Below, in pieces: positions 1 through 7,982 of a stretch of DNA of 64,000 nucleotides (positions are counted from its first letter, which is position 1; each line of letters begins with the position of its first letter). Origin of the DNA: Roseinatronobacter monicus (GTDB lineage Bacteria > Pseudomonadota > Alphaproteobacteria > Rhodobacterales > Rhodobacteraceae); NCBI RefSeq assembly GCF_006716865.1, contig NZ_VFPT01000002.1, positions 62,001 to 126,000 of the forward strand, read 5' to 3'. The notes under the pieces are model-generated. The model did no database searches. It had not been told where the DNA came from and saw nothing but the letters and a program-made list of their open reading frames with translations. The position numbers and the translations under genes were made by a program.

Positions 1-37
1 GGCCCCGCCAGCAGGATCTTCGTTCCAAACATCGACC

Positions 38-631
38 ATGTCCACATTCGACACCCCGGCCCCGGCAAACCCGCAAAAGGCGCGGTCTTCTATCAACCTC
101 CCCCCAAACGCTTCACAGCTTGCCCAGCTGCGCGCCCTCATCGCAGCCGCCGAAGCCGGATCCGCAGACTATAACGCTGTCCAGTATCAAGCCCGCTTCC
201 TACCCCCCAAAAAACCCACACAGATGACCATCGCCGAAATCTTCGCATGGATTGAGGCAACCCCAGGCCAGCATCACGCAATCGGGCGCTATCAGATCAT
301 CCCCGCGACCCTCGCTGGCCTTGTCCGAAATAGCGGCATCAGCAGCACTACTCCCTTCACTCCCGACACACAGGACCTATTCGCCAATATGCTGATCGAA
401 GAGGCCGGATATCATCGCTTCCGTAGAGGCCAGATCAGCCGCGCAGCCTTCATGGATAATCTCGCCGCAATCTGGGCCGGCTTCCCCCTGCCCAACGGCC
501 AAAGCCGCTATCAAGGCATTGCAGGCAACAAGGCCACAATCACAAGAGAAGCCTTCGAGAATGCAATGGAAAAGATATTCCCCACGCAGCAGGCCCAAAA
601 TACCCCTGAAAGCCCCTCAGCTCCCCACTGA
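38..631 (+). CDS. Muramidase-like (lysozyme fold) protein
   Basis: A 197-residue protein resembling phage-type muramidases (COG4678-like). Visible signatures are an N-terminal AEAGSADYNAV segment, which would carry the catalytic glutamate, followed by AIGRYQI (about residues 81-87), the typical GRYQ motif, and a C-terminal helical part with NGQSRYQG. Such proteins cut peptidoglycan; in conjugative elements a VirB1-like enzyme opens the wall for the transfer apparatus, which fits the VirC-like genes downstream. There is no clear signal peptide and the first 20 residues are proline rich. The frame stays open to the left window edge, so the true start may lie outside the window. The fold is fairly secure, the role in transfer is inferred. 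Confidence 0.7.
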   Translation: MSTFDTPAPANPQKARSSINLPPNASQLAQLRALIAAAEAGSADYNAVQYQARFLPPKKPTQMTIAEIFAWIEATPGQHHAIGRYQIIPATLAGLVRNSGISSTTPFTPDTQDLFANMLIEEAGYHRFRRGQISRAAFMDNLAAIWAGFPLPNGQSRYQGIAGNKATITREAFENAMEKIFPTQQAQNTPESPSAPH

Positions 632-850
632 GGGGCCAGGTCTCCCCCGCAGGGCTGCGCCTCCTGCAGCGCCCCAATAGTTACCCTCTATCGCGCCTGA
701 AGAAACCACGCGCGCACAGATAGGCACCGCCAGCCCCCCGAATGCCCCCGCAGAGCGCAGAAGGCGCGCTCACACTGCCAGGTCGCGCAAAATCGCACCT
801 GGACACAAGGCAGAGCAGAAGGGCGCGCTCAGCGGTCCGTTTTGGCAGCC

Positions 851-1226
851 GTCCAATCACCCAACAAACCAACCCTCCGACGTTCCTATGCTCCGACGTT
901 CCTATGCTCCGACGTTCCAATGCTCCAACGGCCCTATCTTCCATGGGTTCAACTATCCGACTGCCCAATGTTCCAACGGACCGACACTCCAATTGCCCAA
1001 TCTACCTACTGTCCAACGGCCCATCCCCCCCACTCTCCACTGTTCCGACCTTTCAACTAACCAATAACCCAATGGTCCTATCTTCCTATCATCCAATCCA
1101 CCGACGTACCGATTTTCCACAGGTCCAATCCTCCTATGTCCTTATGCTCCGACGTCCCGCCTTTCCGATATTCCGAGTCTCCAATGCTCCATTTGTACAA
1201 TCTTCCAATCTTCCGACTTTCCAATT
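851..1226. repeat. 47 tandem degenerate octamers in strict 8-bp phase
   Basis: These 376 bases divide without any indel into 47 units of 8 bases with consensus NTCCRAYG. Bases 3-4 (CC) and base 6 (A) are almost invariant; examples are ctccgacg, ttcctatg, ctccaacg, gcccaatg and ttccaatc. The block ends about 60 bases before the VirC1-like start codon. Because the consensus contains no stop codon, several frames on both strands stay open and give spurious proteins with an 8-residue period. In Agrobacterium VirC1 and VirC2 bind the overdrive next to the T-DNA border, so an array in front of a virC1-virC2-like pair could be a protein-binding or transfer-enhancing site. That role is inference; the repeat itself is plain in the sequence. 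Confidence 0.93.
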
Positions 1227-1287
1227 GACTTGCCCGCCAAGACAGCCCTATCTCCCCACATACATAGAGACAGGGACACATAACCCC

Positions 1288-2022
1288 ATGAAATTGATAA
1301 CCGCCTACAGCCACAAAGGCGGAACAGGCAAAACGACCGCCCTTATGATGCTCGCCTCGGCTATAGATGCACAGGGCAAATCCGCGCTCTTGATTGACAG
1401 CGACCCCCACCAATCATTTGCAGCCTACCGAAACCACAGTGTTTGCGCACTAACGCGAGCGTGGAGCGAACGCTTTGATGTGGTTTACTATCCCTATGAC
1501 AAAGTTGATGCTTTGACGCTTGAAGGCAATCTTCTCAACGCCAATGATACCGGCAGGTATGATTACTGCCTGATCAACCTCCCGGGTGTCGATCACCCTT
1601 TCAACCGCTGCGCCTTACAATACGCGGAGGTTACTCTCATTCCTTTTGCCCCATCCGCCCTGGATTTGATGGAAGTGCCCCCCGCCTTGGACGTGATCCG
1701 CCAGCTCTCCAAAGAGGGAAGGGTGGGCGAAGCCAGAGTTTTATTTACGCGCATGAAATCTGAGACCAGGCGAACAGCAGCCAATAACAGGGATATTGAC
1801 GCCGTTCTTCAAAACTTCCCGGTGCTTCAGACGCAAATCAAAGACACTGCCATCATCGCGGATCTTGTCATGCGCGGCCTACTTGGGCGAACGCTGGCTT
1901 ATTATGAGGATCATGCTGTCGGCTTGGAAAAGGCTGAAATCCCCAGGTTAAAGACAGCGCTACAAGATTGCCGCGATCTACTTACCGAGATCAATGCTAT
2001 AATCGATGAGGCGGAAAAATGA
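1288..2022 (+). CDS. VirC1/ParA-like P-loop ATPase
   Basis: A 244-residue ParA/MinD-superfamily ATPase with the deviant Walker A motif KGGTGKTT at residues 10-17 and a following LLIDSDPHQS. These proteins act as nucleotide-switched dimers; VirC1 helps assemble relaxosomes and brings transfer substrate to the cell pole, while ParA partitions plasmids. I place the start at the ATG in front of KLITAYSHKGG because homologues begin a few residues before the P-loop; the frame is open much further upstream only because the octamer array lacks stops. It overlaps the next gene by 4 bases (ATGA), indicating translational coupling. The VirC1 assignment rests on that partner; a plasmid-partition ParA is the alternative. 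Confidence 0.85.
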   Translation: MKLITAYSHKGGTGKTTALMMLASAIDAQGKSALLIDSDPHQSFAAYRNHSVCALTRAWSERFDVVYYPYDKVDALTLEGNLLNANDTGRYDYCLINLPGVDHPFNRCALQYAEVTLIPFAPSALDLMEVPPALDVIRQLSKEGRVGEARVLFTRMKSETRRTAANNRDIDAVLQNFPVLQTQIKDTAIIADLVMRGLLGRTLAYYEDHAVGLEKAEIPRLKTALQDCRDLLTEINAIIDEAEK

Positions 2023-2564
2023 TCAACAAAGGTTTACGCGCGCGCAGCCCCCTGGATTTCAAAAAACCGGACCCTGAAGCCGAAACGGTCAGCCACGCGG
2101 CATCTCCAGCCGATCCTGTACGGCCGATCGCACCGGCCTCTTCTTCGCCGCGCCCCTCCGAAACCCAAGTGCCCCCCCAAAAGCCACCCCTCCCGAAAAG
2201 CCCCGCGCAGACCGATAAACCCGGCCTGTCACGACGCGTCGATTTGAGGCTCGACATTGACGCAGATGTCTTGGCGACATTTGAGGCCCAAGTTGCGGAT
2301 ATGCCCGCAAAGCTGCGCAAGCACGTCAAAGCGACGATCGCGAAATCCTTTGCAAAAACCATCAAGGCTGACTGGAAACCTAACACAGGAAAGTCTCGCA
2401 ACCAGCGTCCTTACCGCATCGTTTTAAGCTTGAGCGCAGACGTGATAGACCAAATCCTCCACACGCATCGCAATCATTCCCTCGAACCGGAGACGCTTGT
2501 TCTGACCCGATACTTATCTCCAAAGTTCAGTGATTACATCAAGCTGTCACAGCGAGCCGAATGA
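2019..2564 (+). CDS. VirC2-like ribbon-helix-helix protein
   Basis: A 181-residue protein with a proline-rich, probably disordered first 70 residues. The C-terminal half has two alternating strand/helix stretches, VDLRLDIDADVLATFEAQV and YRIVLSLSADVIDQILHTH, each looking like a ribbon-helix-helix arm (a strand of alternating hydrophobic residues followed by helix). VirC2 has this tandem ribbon-helix-helix fold in one chain and binds overdrive DNA. Its position directly behind and overlapping a VirC1-like ATPase supports the call. Sequence identity to Agrobacterium VirC2 cannot be judged here, so a generic plasmid DNA-binding or partition protein remains possible. Confidence 0.6.
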   Translation: MINKGLRARSPLDFKKPDPEAETVSHAASPADPVRPIAPASSSPRPSETQVPPQKPPLPKSPAQTDKPGLSRRVDLRLDIDADVLATFEAQVADMPAKLRKHVKATIAKSFAKTIKADWKPNTGKSRNQRPYRIVLSLSADVIDQILHTHRNHSLEPETLVLTRYLSPKFSDYIKLSQRAE

Positions 2565-2683
2565 CCGCCGCGCAGCGGCTCAGGCGCTGAAAGCGCCGGT
2601 CTGTCGAGGGGCGGGGGGGGTTCCACCCGGCCCCGCGACAGACACCAAAACCCGCCCGGTCATGTACTGTGCTTGCCCCAAGC

Positions 2684-2707
2684 AAAACCCGCCCATTTCG
2701 GGGCGGG
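2684..2707 (-). terminator. Rho-independent terminator after ardC
   Basis: On the minus strand a CCCGCCC/GGGCGGG stem with a six-base loop is followed by TTTTG. It lies about 60 bases beyond the stop of the displaced ardC 3' fragment, in the right orientation to end ardC transcription. Confidence 0.6.
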
Positions 2708-2764
2708 CAAATCATCGCCTTGGCGGCTTTGGTGGGGGCTGTTGTCCAGCCCCTCACCGTTGGC

Positions 2765-2880
2765 TCATTCTGCAGCGATAGCGTGTTGCTGCTCGTACTG
2801 CGCCGCAAAGATAAAATCGGCGGCTTTCTGGGCTTCGGCGGCGGCTTTGAAGATCAGACGCTTGTCATCTTGCAAGGCGC
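2765..2880 (-). pseudogene. ardC: ardC 3' fragment (cut off by RIT element)
   Basis: Read on the minus strand this encodes ALQDDKRLIFKAAAEAQKAA and then about 17 residues ending in AIAAE and a stop. This is the typical C-terminus of ArdC-type antirestriction proteins. It has no start codon and continues in sense the ardC portion that ends at 7976 with AYIKGWLR. The two halves were separated by the 5-kb element between them. Confidence 0.85.
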
Positions 2881-2913
2881 GCAATTATCGTGAGGACGGC
2901 ATAATGCGGAGGA
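2879..2913 (+). repeat. RIT left terminal inverted repeat
   Basis: Perfect 35-base match, inverted, to 7924-7958; it starts GCGCAATTATCGTG and ends GCGGAGGA. Outside it lies the ardC 3' fragment. Confidence 0.92.
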
Positions 2914-2979
2914 CGTCCGACAAGCCCCTTGTTTCTCGGTACTTCCCGCATTTTTCCTCCGCATTATCTTTGATGCGCG

Positions 2980-3978
2980 TCAGAGTGTGTCCAACCAGTC
3001 GAGCACGCTCTCGTCGCGCCGCCACGATGGCGGACTATCGGTCTTTGGTCTTTCGACCCGCTCTAGCGCCTTGCGTTTGGTCTCCAAGTTGGCCTGGGCG
3101 TAGTGGTTTGTGGTCTCGAGGCTGACATGACCCAGCCAGCTGCGGATCACCGTGACGTCCACGCCGGCGGCGACCAGGTGCACGGCTGTTGCGTGCCGGA
3201 AGCTGTGTGGCGTCACTTGTTTTGCCACCAAGGTTGGCACGGTCTTCTCAGCCGCCCGGACATATTCCGCAAGCTTGAACCGCACGCCGGAGGCGCTCAG
3301 CGGTTTGCCATAGCGGTTCACGAAGAGTGGCGCATCGACCGGCCTCGGTGTTCGCTCAAGCAGCGACTTCAGCAAGGCGACCGTCTCCGGCCAAAGCGGG
3401 CTGATCCGTTCTTTACGGCCTTTCCCGTACAATCGCACGCAGGCCGGAGCATCGAACCTGATCGCCTGGGGGCAAAGGTCGAGCGCTTCCTGGATACGCG
3501 CGCCAGTATTGTATAGAACCGACAGCAAGGTATGGTCTCGCTGGCCGATCAACGTGGACTGGTCGGGTTGCGCCAGGATCGCCTGCACCTCTTCGGGTTC
3601 AAGGTAGTCTGGCGCGCGGATCGGCGCTTTTTTCGTCGGCACGTTCAAAACCTCCGCGCATTGCGCCATGAGCTGCGGTTCGCGTGTCGCCACGAAGCCA
3701 AAGAAGCCGCGCAGGGCCGCAAGACGGCAGTTCCGGGTACCGATGGTGTCACCGCGTTCGATCTCAAGATATTGCAGGAAGGCGATGACCTCTGCCGCGG
3801 TCAATTCGCTCAGCGCCAGACGAACAACCGGCTTGCCACGCCGGTCCGCGACAAAACGCAGAAAGAGCCGCCAGGTATCCCGATAGGATTTGACGGTGTG
3901 TTGGGACGCGTTGCGTTGCTGGACCATCCAATCGGTGAAGAACATGCGCAGCAACTGTGGGAGCGGATCAGATTTCAT
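2980..3978 (-). CDS. ritC: RIT tyrosine recombinase C
   Basis: A 332-residue tyrosine site-specific recombinase, the last of the trio. An N-terminal SAM-like core-binding domain (about residues 10-110, with LRMFFTDWMVQQRNASQHT) precedes the catalytic domain. Catalytic residues visible are Arg in YNTGARIQEAL, the HSFRH box and His/Tyr in GHVSLETTNHYAQ. The start overlaps the stop of ritB by 4 bases. All key residues are intact, so this gene by itself looks functional. In RIT elements the three recombinases are thought to act together; their exact chemistry is not settled. Confidence 0.88.
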   Translation of the reverse strand: MKSDPLPQLLRMFFTDWMVQQRNASQHTVKSYRDTWRLFLRFVADRRGKPVVRLALSELTAAEVIAFLQYLEIERGDTIGTRNCRLAALRGFFGFVATREPQLMAQCAEVLNVPTKKAPIRAPDYLEPEEVQAILAQPDQSTLIGQRDHTLLSVLYNTGARIQEALDLCPQAIRFDAPACVRLYGKGRKERISPLWPETVALLKSLLERTPRPVDAPLFVNRYGKPLSASGVRFKLAEYVRAAEKTVPTLVAKQVTPHSFRHATAVHLVAAGVDVTVIRSWLGHVSLETTNHYAQANLETKRKALERVERPKTDSPPSWRRDESVLDWLDTL

Positions 3979-5339
3979 GATGTCACCTCCACCGGTTCAG
4001 CATTACCGGGCGAAGCGAAGGACCGGAACCTCTCACTCGCTTCGTGCAACAGCTCCTGGGTTACGGTGATGTAAACCAGGGTTGAGTTGATGTCGCGATG
4101 GCCCAGGTACGTGGCGAGATACGGCAGTTTTTCCTGCGGATTTACGCCTTGCCGATACCAGTCGAGGATCCGGTGAACAACGAAAGTATGGCGCAGATCA
4201 TGGATGCGTGGCCCGATCTTGCCTGCGGCTGGTTTCAAACCAGCCATGCGCAGAATGGCGACGAAGTGGGTGCTGATGGATGCCCGACAGTACTGCCGGT
4301 TATTCTGATCATGCCAGAACAAGCCAGCGTCAAGGCTACGCGAGACGTTGGCCTCCTGCCGCGCCTTGAGAAGCGCAGACAAGGCATCCATCGCGCTCTC
4401 CGACAGCGGCAGGATGCGGGATTTGAAGAACTTCGTTTCCCGGATCGCGATGCTCCCCACCTGCATGTCAACGTCGCCAAGTGTCAGCCTTGCAATCTCG
4501 CCAATTCGCAATCCGGCGCAATAGGTCAGAACCAGCATCGTGTAGAGGTTGATCGGACGCGAAGGAGCGCGCGGCGACGGGTAGGTCCGGGCGATTGCAA
4601 GCAGTTTCTGGATGTCCTCGGGGCTGTAGATATGCGGACGCCGCCAGCCGCGAGCAACCTGCTTCACTGGCCGGTTGTCCGGTCGCCTTTCGGGCCGTGA
4701 TGGATCGTCGTGACACAGGACCTTGTTCAGGATACGGGCCAATTTCTCGCATTCGGCCAGATGGTTCGCGTTCGCCTTTACCCGGCGGTAGTGCTCGAGC
4801 ATGATCTCCAGCGGCTGGTCATCGAGATCGCGCCTTTGCTGTAAAAAGCGGTCGAACCGGCGGCAAATGACATCGGCCGCCTCATATCGATATCCCCGGC
4901 GCTGCATCCGCTCGACATGGTCGCGCATCAACTCGCCCAACGAACTCGCGTAGGGTCGGGGTTGTCGCAATGCCTCGAGCGCCCGATCGGGATTGGGGGA
5001 CATCAAGGCCCTGACAACGCCGGTGTCGCTACTGGCATTATAGTTGCGGCGAAGGTCGGAGATCGGGTTGCTGGTAATTCTTCCATCATCCGCCAGAGTA
5101 TCAAGGAAACGGGCCACAATCCGGGCGCGGTTCTGCACCGTTGAATGGGCCCAGACCTCACCGCGCTCACGCAGCCAGTATTCAAGTGTTTGCTGGTCGG
5201 TTGCGCCAAACCGCAACACCGCCTGCCAGAAGCTGTTCAGCGCCTGGCGATAGTAGATTGGCGTTATCGCGTAATGCAGTGGAAGCTGGGCGATGTAGTT
5301 CTCGATGATCACATCGCCATCTTCAGGCCAGCGCGTCAT
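3975..5339 (-). CDS. ritB: RIT tyrosine recombinase B
   Basis: A 454-residue tyrosine recombinase, the middle and longest member, as is usual for RIT elements. The long N-terminal region (about 1-240) includes a core-binding domain. The catalytic part has Arg in CAGLRIGEIARL, the box HDLRH and GHRDINSTLVYI with the nucleophilic Tyr. It overlaps ritA upstream and ritC downstream by 4 bases each, so the three are translationally coupled. No frameshift is seen. Confidence 0.88.
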   Translation of the reverse strand: MTRWPEDGDVIIENYIAQLPLHYAITPIYYRQALNSFWQAVLRFGATDQQTLEYWLRERGEVWAHSTVQNRARIVARFLDTLADDGRITSNPISDLRRNYNASSDTGVVRALMSPNPDRALEALRQPRPYASSLGELMRDHVERMQRRGYRYEAADVICRRFDRFLQQRRDLDDQPLEIMLEHYRRVKANANHLAECEKLARILNKVLCHDDPSRPERRPDNRPVKQVARGWRRPHIYSPEDIQKLLAIARTYPSPRAPSRPINLYTMLVLTYCAGLRIGEIARLTLGDVDMQVGSIAIRETKFFKSRILPLSESAMDALSALLKARQEANVSRSLDAGLFWHDQNNRQYCRASISTHFVAILRMAGLKPAAGKIGPRIHDLRHTFVVHRILDWYRQGVNPQEKLPYLATYLGHRDINSTLVYITVTQELLHEASERFRSFASPGNAEPVEVTS

Positions 5340-6456
5340 TGCTTCACCTCCAGACCTGGAAGGTTGATAGCAATCGAACGCAAGTCCTCGGTGGCGAGCT
5401 TCAGATAGGGAGCTGTCGCTTCCGGGGATCGATGGCCCAGCACATCGCCAATGATCTTGCGCGGGGTGGATGCCCTCAGCATGCTGACCGCGCGGGCATG
5501 GCGGAAGACATGAGGACCACGCTTGCCGACCGGTTCAATTCCGGCGACTGCGAGACGTCGCTTGACCACACCATAGAGGCCGCCTGCCGTCATCGGTTGA
5601 TAAGGCGCACGGCTTCTCACGAAGACGGTGCGCATATCAGTGTCCGGACGGCCGTCCCGCAGGTAACGCAGGATCGCTTCCCCTACGGATTCCATCAAGG
5701 GCAGCACAGCCGTGGCATTGGATTTGGAGCGATGCACCCGAATGGTATCCGACCGCCAGTTGATATCCTCGATCTGCAGGCGACCGACCTCACCGGATCG
5801 AAGGCCATACTTGGCAAGAAGCTGCAGGATCGCGTGATCGCGCAACCCCAAAGGCGAGTTGTCCTGCCCTGCAAGTATAAGCACCTCCGTTATCTGATCC
5901 GCAGTCAGGACCGACGGAATGCCCTCGTAGGCGTAGAGAAGCGGGGCAATCACATGACCCGAGAGATCATCCGGATGCAGCTTGCTCCGGTGTAGATGTC
6001 GCAGGAAGCCACGCAACCGTTCGGCCACGTCCTTGAGCGATTTGCGAGCCAGGCCAGGCGCCCTGATATCCATGTAGGCATCGATGTGGCGCACGCTCAG
6101 ATCGGCAAAACCGGCTTTCCCATTTCGCTGGATGAGCCATTTGCAAAAATGGCGCGCCTCCCACATCAGCGCCGTGATCGAGGGCTCGGCGAGACCGCGT
6201 TCGGCCCGCAGCCATCGCTCATACTGATCGCAGATATCGCGGGCGAAGCGCTCCGCTTCGGTCATGGAAGGCGGCGCTGGCGGCCATTCTGACAAAGCGG
6301 AGCGGAGCAAAGCGTGAATGCCCGACCGCGGGATTGATGCCCAGCTGGACCCCGGTGCGCGCCCGCGATCCAGTTGGAACTGCCGGACTGCGTGGCGCAG
6401 GTACCGTGCGACAAGGTCCGGGGTGACGTCCTGCACGTCAATCGCATGCTCTTCTA
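5336..6456 (-). pseudogene. ritA: RIT tyrosine recombinase A, 3' part (split by IS630)
   Basis: This encodes most of the first recombinase: a core-binding region, then Arg in YGLRSGEVGRL, the box HVFRH and GHRSPEATAPYL with the catalytic Tyr. Its reading frame runs up to the TA at 6455-6456, where an IS630-type insertion begins; reading across gives LEEHAIDVQDVTPD. The missing first 40 residues lie at 7690-7809 on the other side of the insertion. An ATG within the fragment at 6436 could allow a shortened product, but the N-terminal arm would be lost. Confidence 0.85.
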
Positions 6457-7689
6457 GTCCCCTGATTCAGGCGATTTGCGGGTAAAGGTAAAGGAGTTTG
6501 GTTCTGGCGTCTTTGGTGGTGAAGTGCCAGTTGGTTTTGGCTTGTGCGTTGTTCCGATTTTGGGTCCAAGCAGCAACCTCTGTTTCCAGAGTAGCGTGAT
6601 CTGGAATGCGCCGATCGAGGCATTGGCGCGCCAGAACACTAAGTTCGCACTCCGCGATGTTTAACCAAGACCCGTGTTTGGGCGTGTAATGCCAGTCGAA
6701 GCGATCAGCGATGCGTTTAGCTTCGGCCGGGGGAAAGGCTTCGTAAAGAGACGCGCGCCTATGGGTGTTCAAGTTGTCTTGAACCAGATCAATCTTGTCA
6801 GCCTTCGCAAAGTGGATGTCAGCCAGCTCTTTGAGAACATGAGCATAGTCGACGGCGGTGCGTCTGGCCCGAACGGCGACATGGCGCCAGCCCTCATGCG
6901 GAGCGAATACCATGAACAAGCTGGCGACGCCGTTGCGTTCGTATTCATAGTCAGACCGCGCGGGCTGACCCGGTCGCATCGGGATGGGGGCGCGGGTTTC
7001 TTTGGTCAATTGTTTGGAAGTCTCGTCCAGGCAGACCAGCGGACGCGCAGGGTCGTATGGGCGTGTGTAGACGGTGAGCACATCTTCCATGGCCGCGACA
7101 AAAGCAGCGCTGGCTTTGGGGGGGATCACCCAATAGCGGCTCTTGTGCGGTTTGAGAGCGTTTTTTTGAGCGTGCGCCCGATCGTGCTGTCACTGGCCTG
7201 ATCTACGATACCCAACTCAACCACGCGCTTTTCCAAGAGCCGCAACGACCAGCGCGCATAGCCTTTGGGAGGTTCGGAGCAAGCCAGAGCGATCAGCTTT
7301 GCTTCTTTCTCCCCATCAAAGATCCTCGGTGGCGGTGTTGACTGTGTCTTGCGTGCAAGAGCAGCCTCAAGCCCTTCTTCCACAAGTTGACGACGGGTGC
7401 GATAGACGGTCGAAAGGCTGGTCTCCAACGCCTCAGATATCTGCGCGTCATCCCAGCCGCAATTTTCCGTGGACACATCCGCCTTCAACAATATTCGCGC
7501 CTTGAGCAGCCGATACGCCGCGCCACGACCCGTGCGGATTATACCTTCCAGTTGTTGGCGCTCTTCAGCATCCAGACGAACAACATATTTCACAGCGGGT
7601 CCACATTTGCCCATTTCAGCCTCCTCTGAAAGTTATCCCAGAGTGATTCAGAAAACCTCAACGAAGTCAAATACCGTGACACATGGGAC
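6457..7689 (-). mobile_element. IS630-family element inside ritA
   Basis: A 1,233-bp element flanked by the TA duplication typical of IS630/Tc1 elements (6455-6456 and 7690-7691). Its imperfect inverted ends both begin GTCCC and share ATTTG about 18 bases in. Removing it restores the ritA frame across GQFLAYL-EEHAIDVQ. It holds one transposase gene read through a frameshift. Confidence 0.9.
6467..7614 (-). CDS. IS630-family transposase (two frames)
   Basis: The transposase is encoded in two overlapping frames. The N-terminal helix-turn-helix part (7126-7614, 162 residues, with SEALETSLSTVYRTRRQL) and the catalytic part (6467-7129) are joined by a shift at seven A residues (minus strand of 7161-7167) in TLKKTLSN. 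The catalytic motifs are CLDETSKQL, QDNLNTH and GSWLNIAECELS, the DDE triad of the family. The same A7 tract occurs in the related copy at 8846-9996, which argues for programmed frameshifting rather than a mutation. Codons after the shift read into the DDE domain without stops. Confidence 0.87.
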
Positions 7690-7809
7690 TAGATAAGCGA
7701 GGAATTGACCCGCGTAGAGGCAATAATTGTGAATGACAGTAGGGCTATAGCGCTGACGGCTCAGCGTGTCGCGAAGCTTGGAAAGTTCCTCAGATTGCGA
7801 TGATGACAT
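7690..7809 (-). pseudogene. ritA: RIT tyrosine recombinase A, 5' fragment
   Basis: The ATG at 7807-7809 follows a GGAGA ribosome site. It begins MSSSQSEELSKLRDTLSRQR and continues to GQFLAYL, the start of the core-binding domain of a tyrosine recombinase. It is cut at the TA target of the IS630-type insertion; the remaining gene lies at 5336-6456. Confidence 0.85.
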
Positions 7810-7923
7810 TTGGTTCTCCTTGGTTTTTGGGTCAACCAAGGGAGCCTCTTGTCTCAAATAATGCGCAGCAAGGGCAACCGCACCCCAGCCCAACACATTG
7901 AAATCAAACGGGCTACGAAATTC

Positions 7924-7958
7924 TCCTCCGCATTATGCCGTCCTCACGATAATTGCGC
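7924..7958 (-). repeat. RIT right terminal inverted repeat
   Basis: Inverted perfect copy of 2879-2913. It is followed directly by a 28-base near-palindrome at the ardC junction. Confidence 0.92.
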
Positions 7959-7982
7959 TAATGATGAGCTCACCATTAGCGC
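7955..7982. repeat. 28-bp near-perfect palindrome at the RIT/ardC junction
   Basis: The sequence gcgctaatgatgagctcacc plus attagcgc is self-complementary except for one mismatched pair. It shares GCGC with the terminal repeat and ends in the last ardC codons. It could be a recombinase binding or crossover site carried by the element, since the displaced ardC 3' fragment does not contain it. Confidence 0.8.

Larger units (their letters stand above)
2879..7958 (-). mobile_element. RIT element (recombinases in trio) inserted in ardC
   Basis: The element is bounded by perfect 35-bp inverted repeats at 2879-2913 and 7924-7958, beginning GCGCAATTATCGTGAGGACG. It carries three tyrosine recombinase genes in one orientation with 4-base overlaps, the defining architecture of RIT elements. 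A 13-base inner copy of the arm (TCCTCCGCATTAT) recurs at 2955-2967, so the left end has nested inverted repeats, probably recombinase binding sites. The insertion divides ardC exactly at a GCGC tract present at both junctions. The first recombinase gene is interrupted by an IS630-type element, so the trio is probably no longer functional. Confidence 0.88.

Noticed and set aside
851..1226. Octamer array as a CRISPR
   Set aside because: Units are 8 bases without spacers and no cas genes are present.
742..2022. 426-residue open frame fused to the ParA-like gene
   Set aside because: The first 182 codons are the octamer array plus upstream spacer, with an 8-residue periodic sequence caused by the DNA repeat. 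The ATPase starts naturally at 1288.
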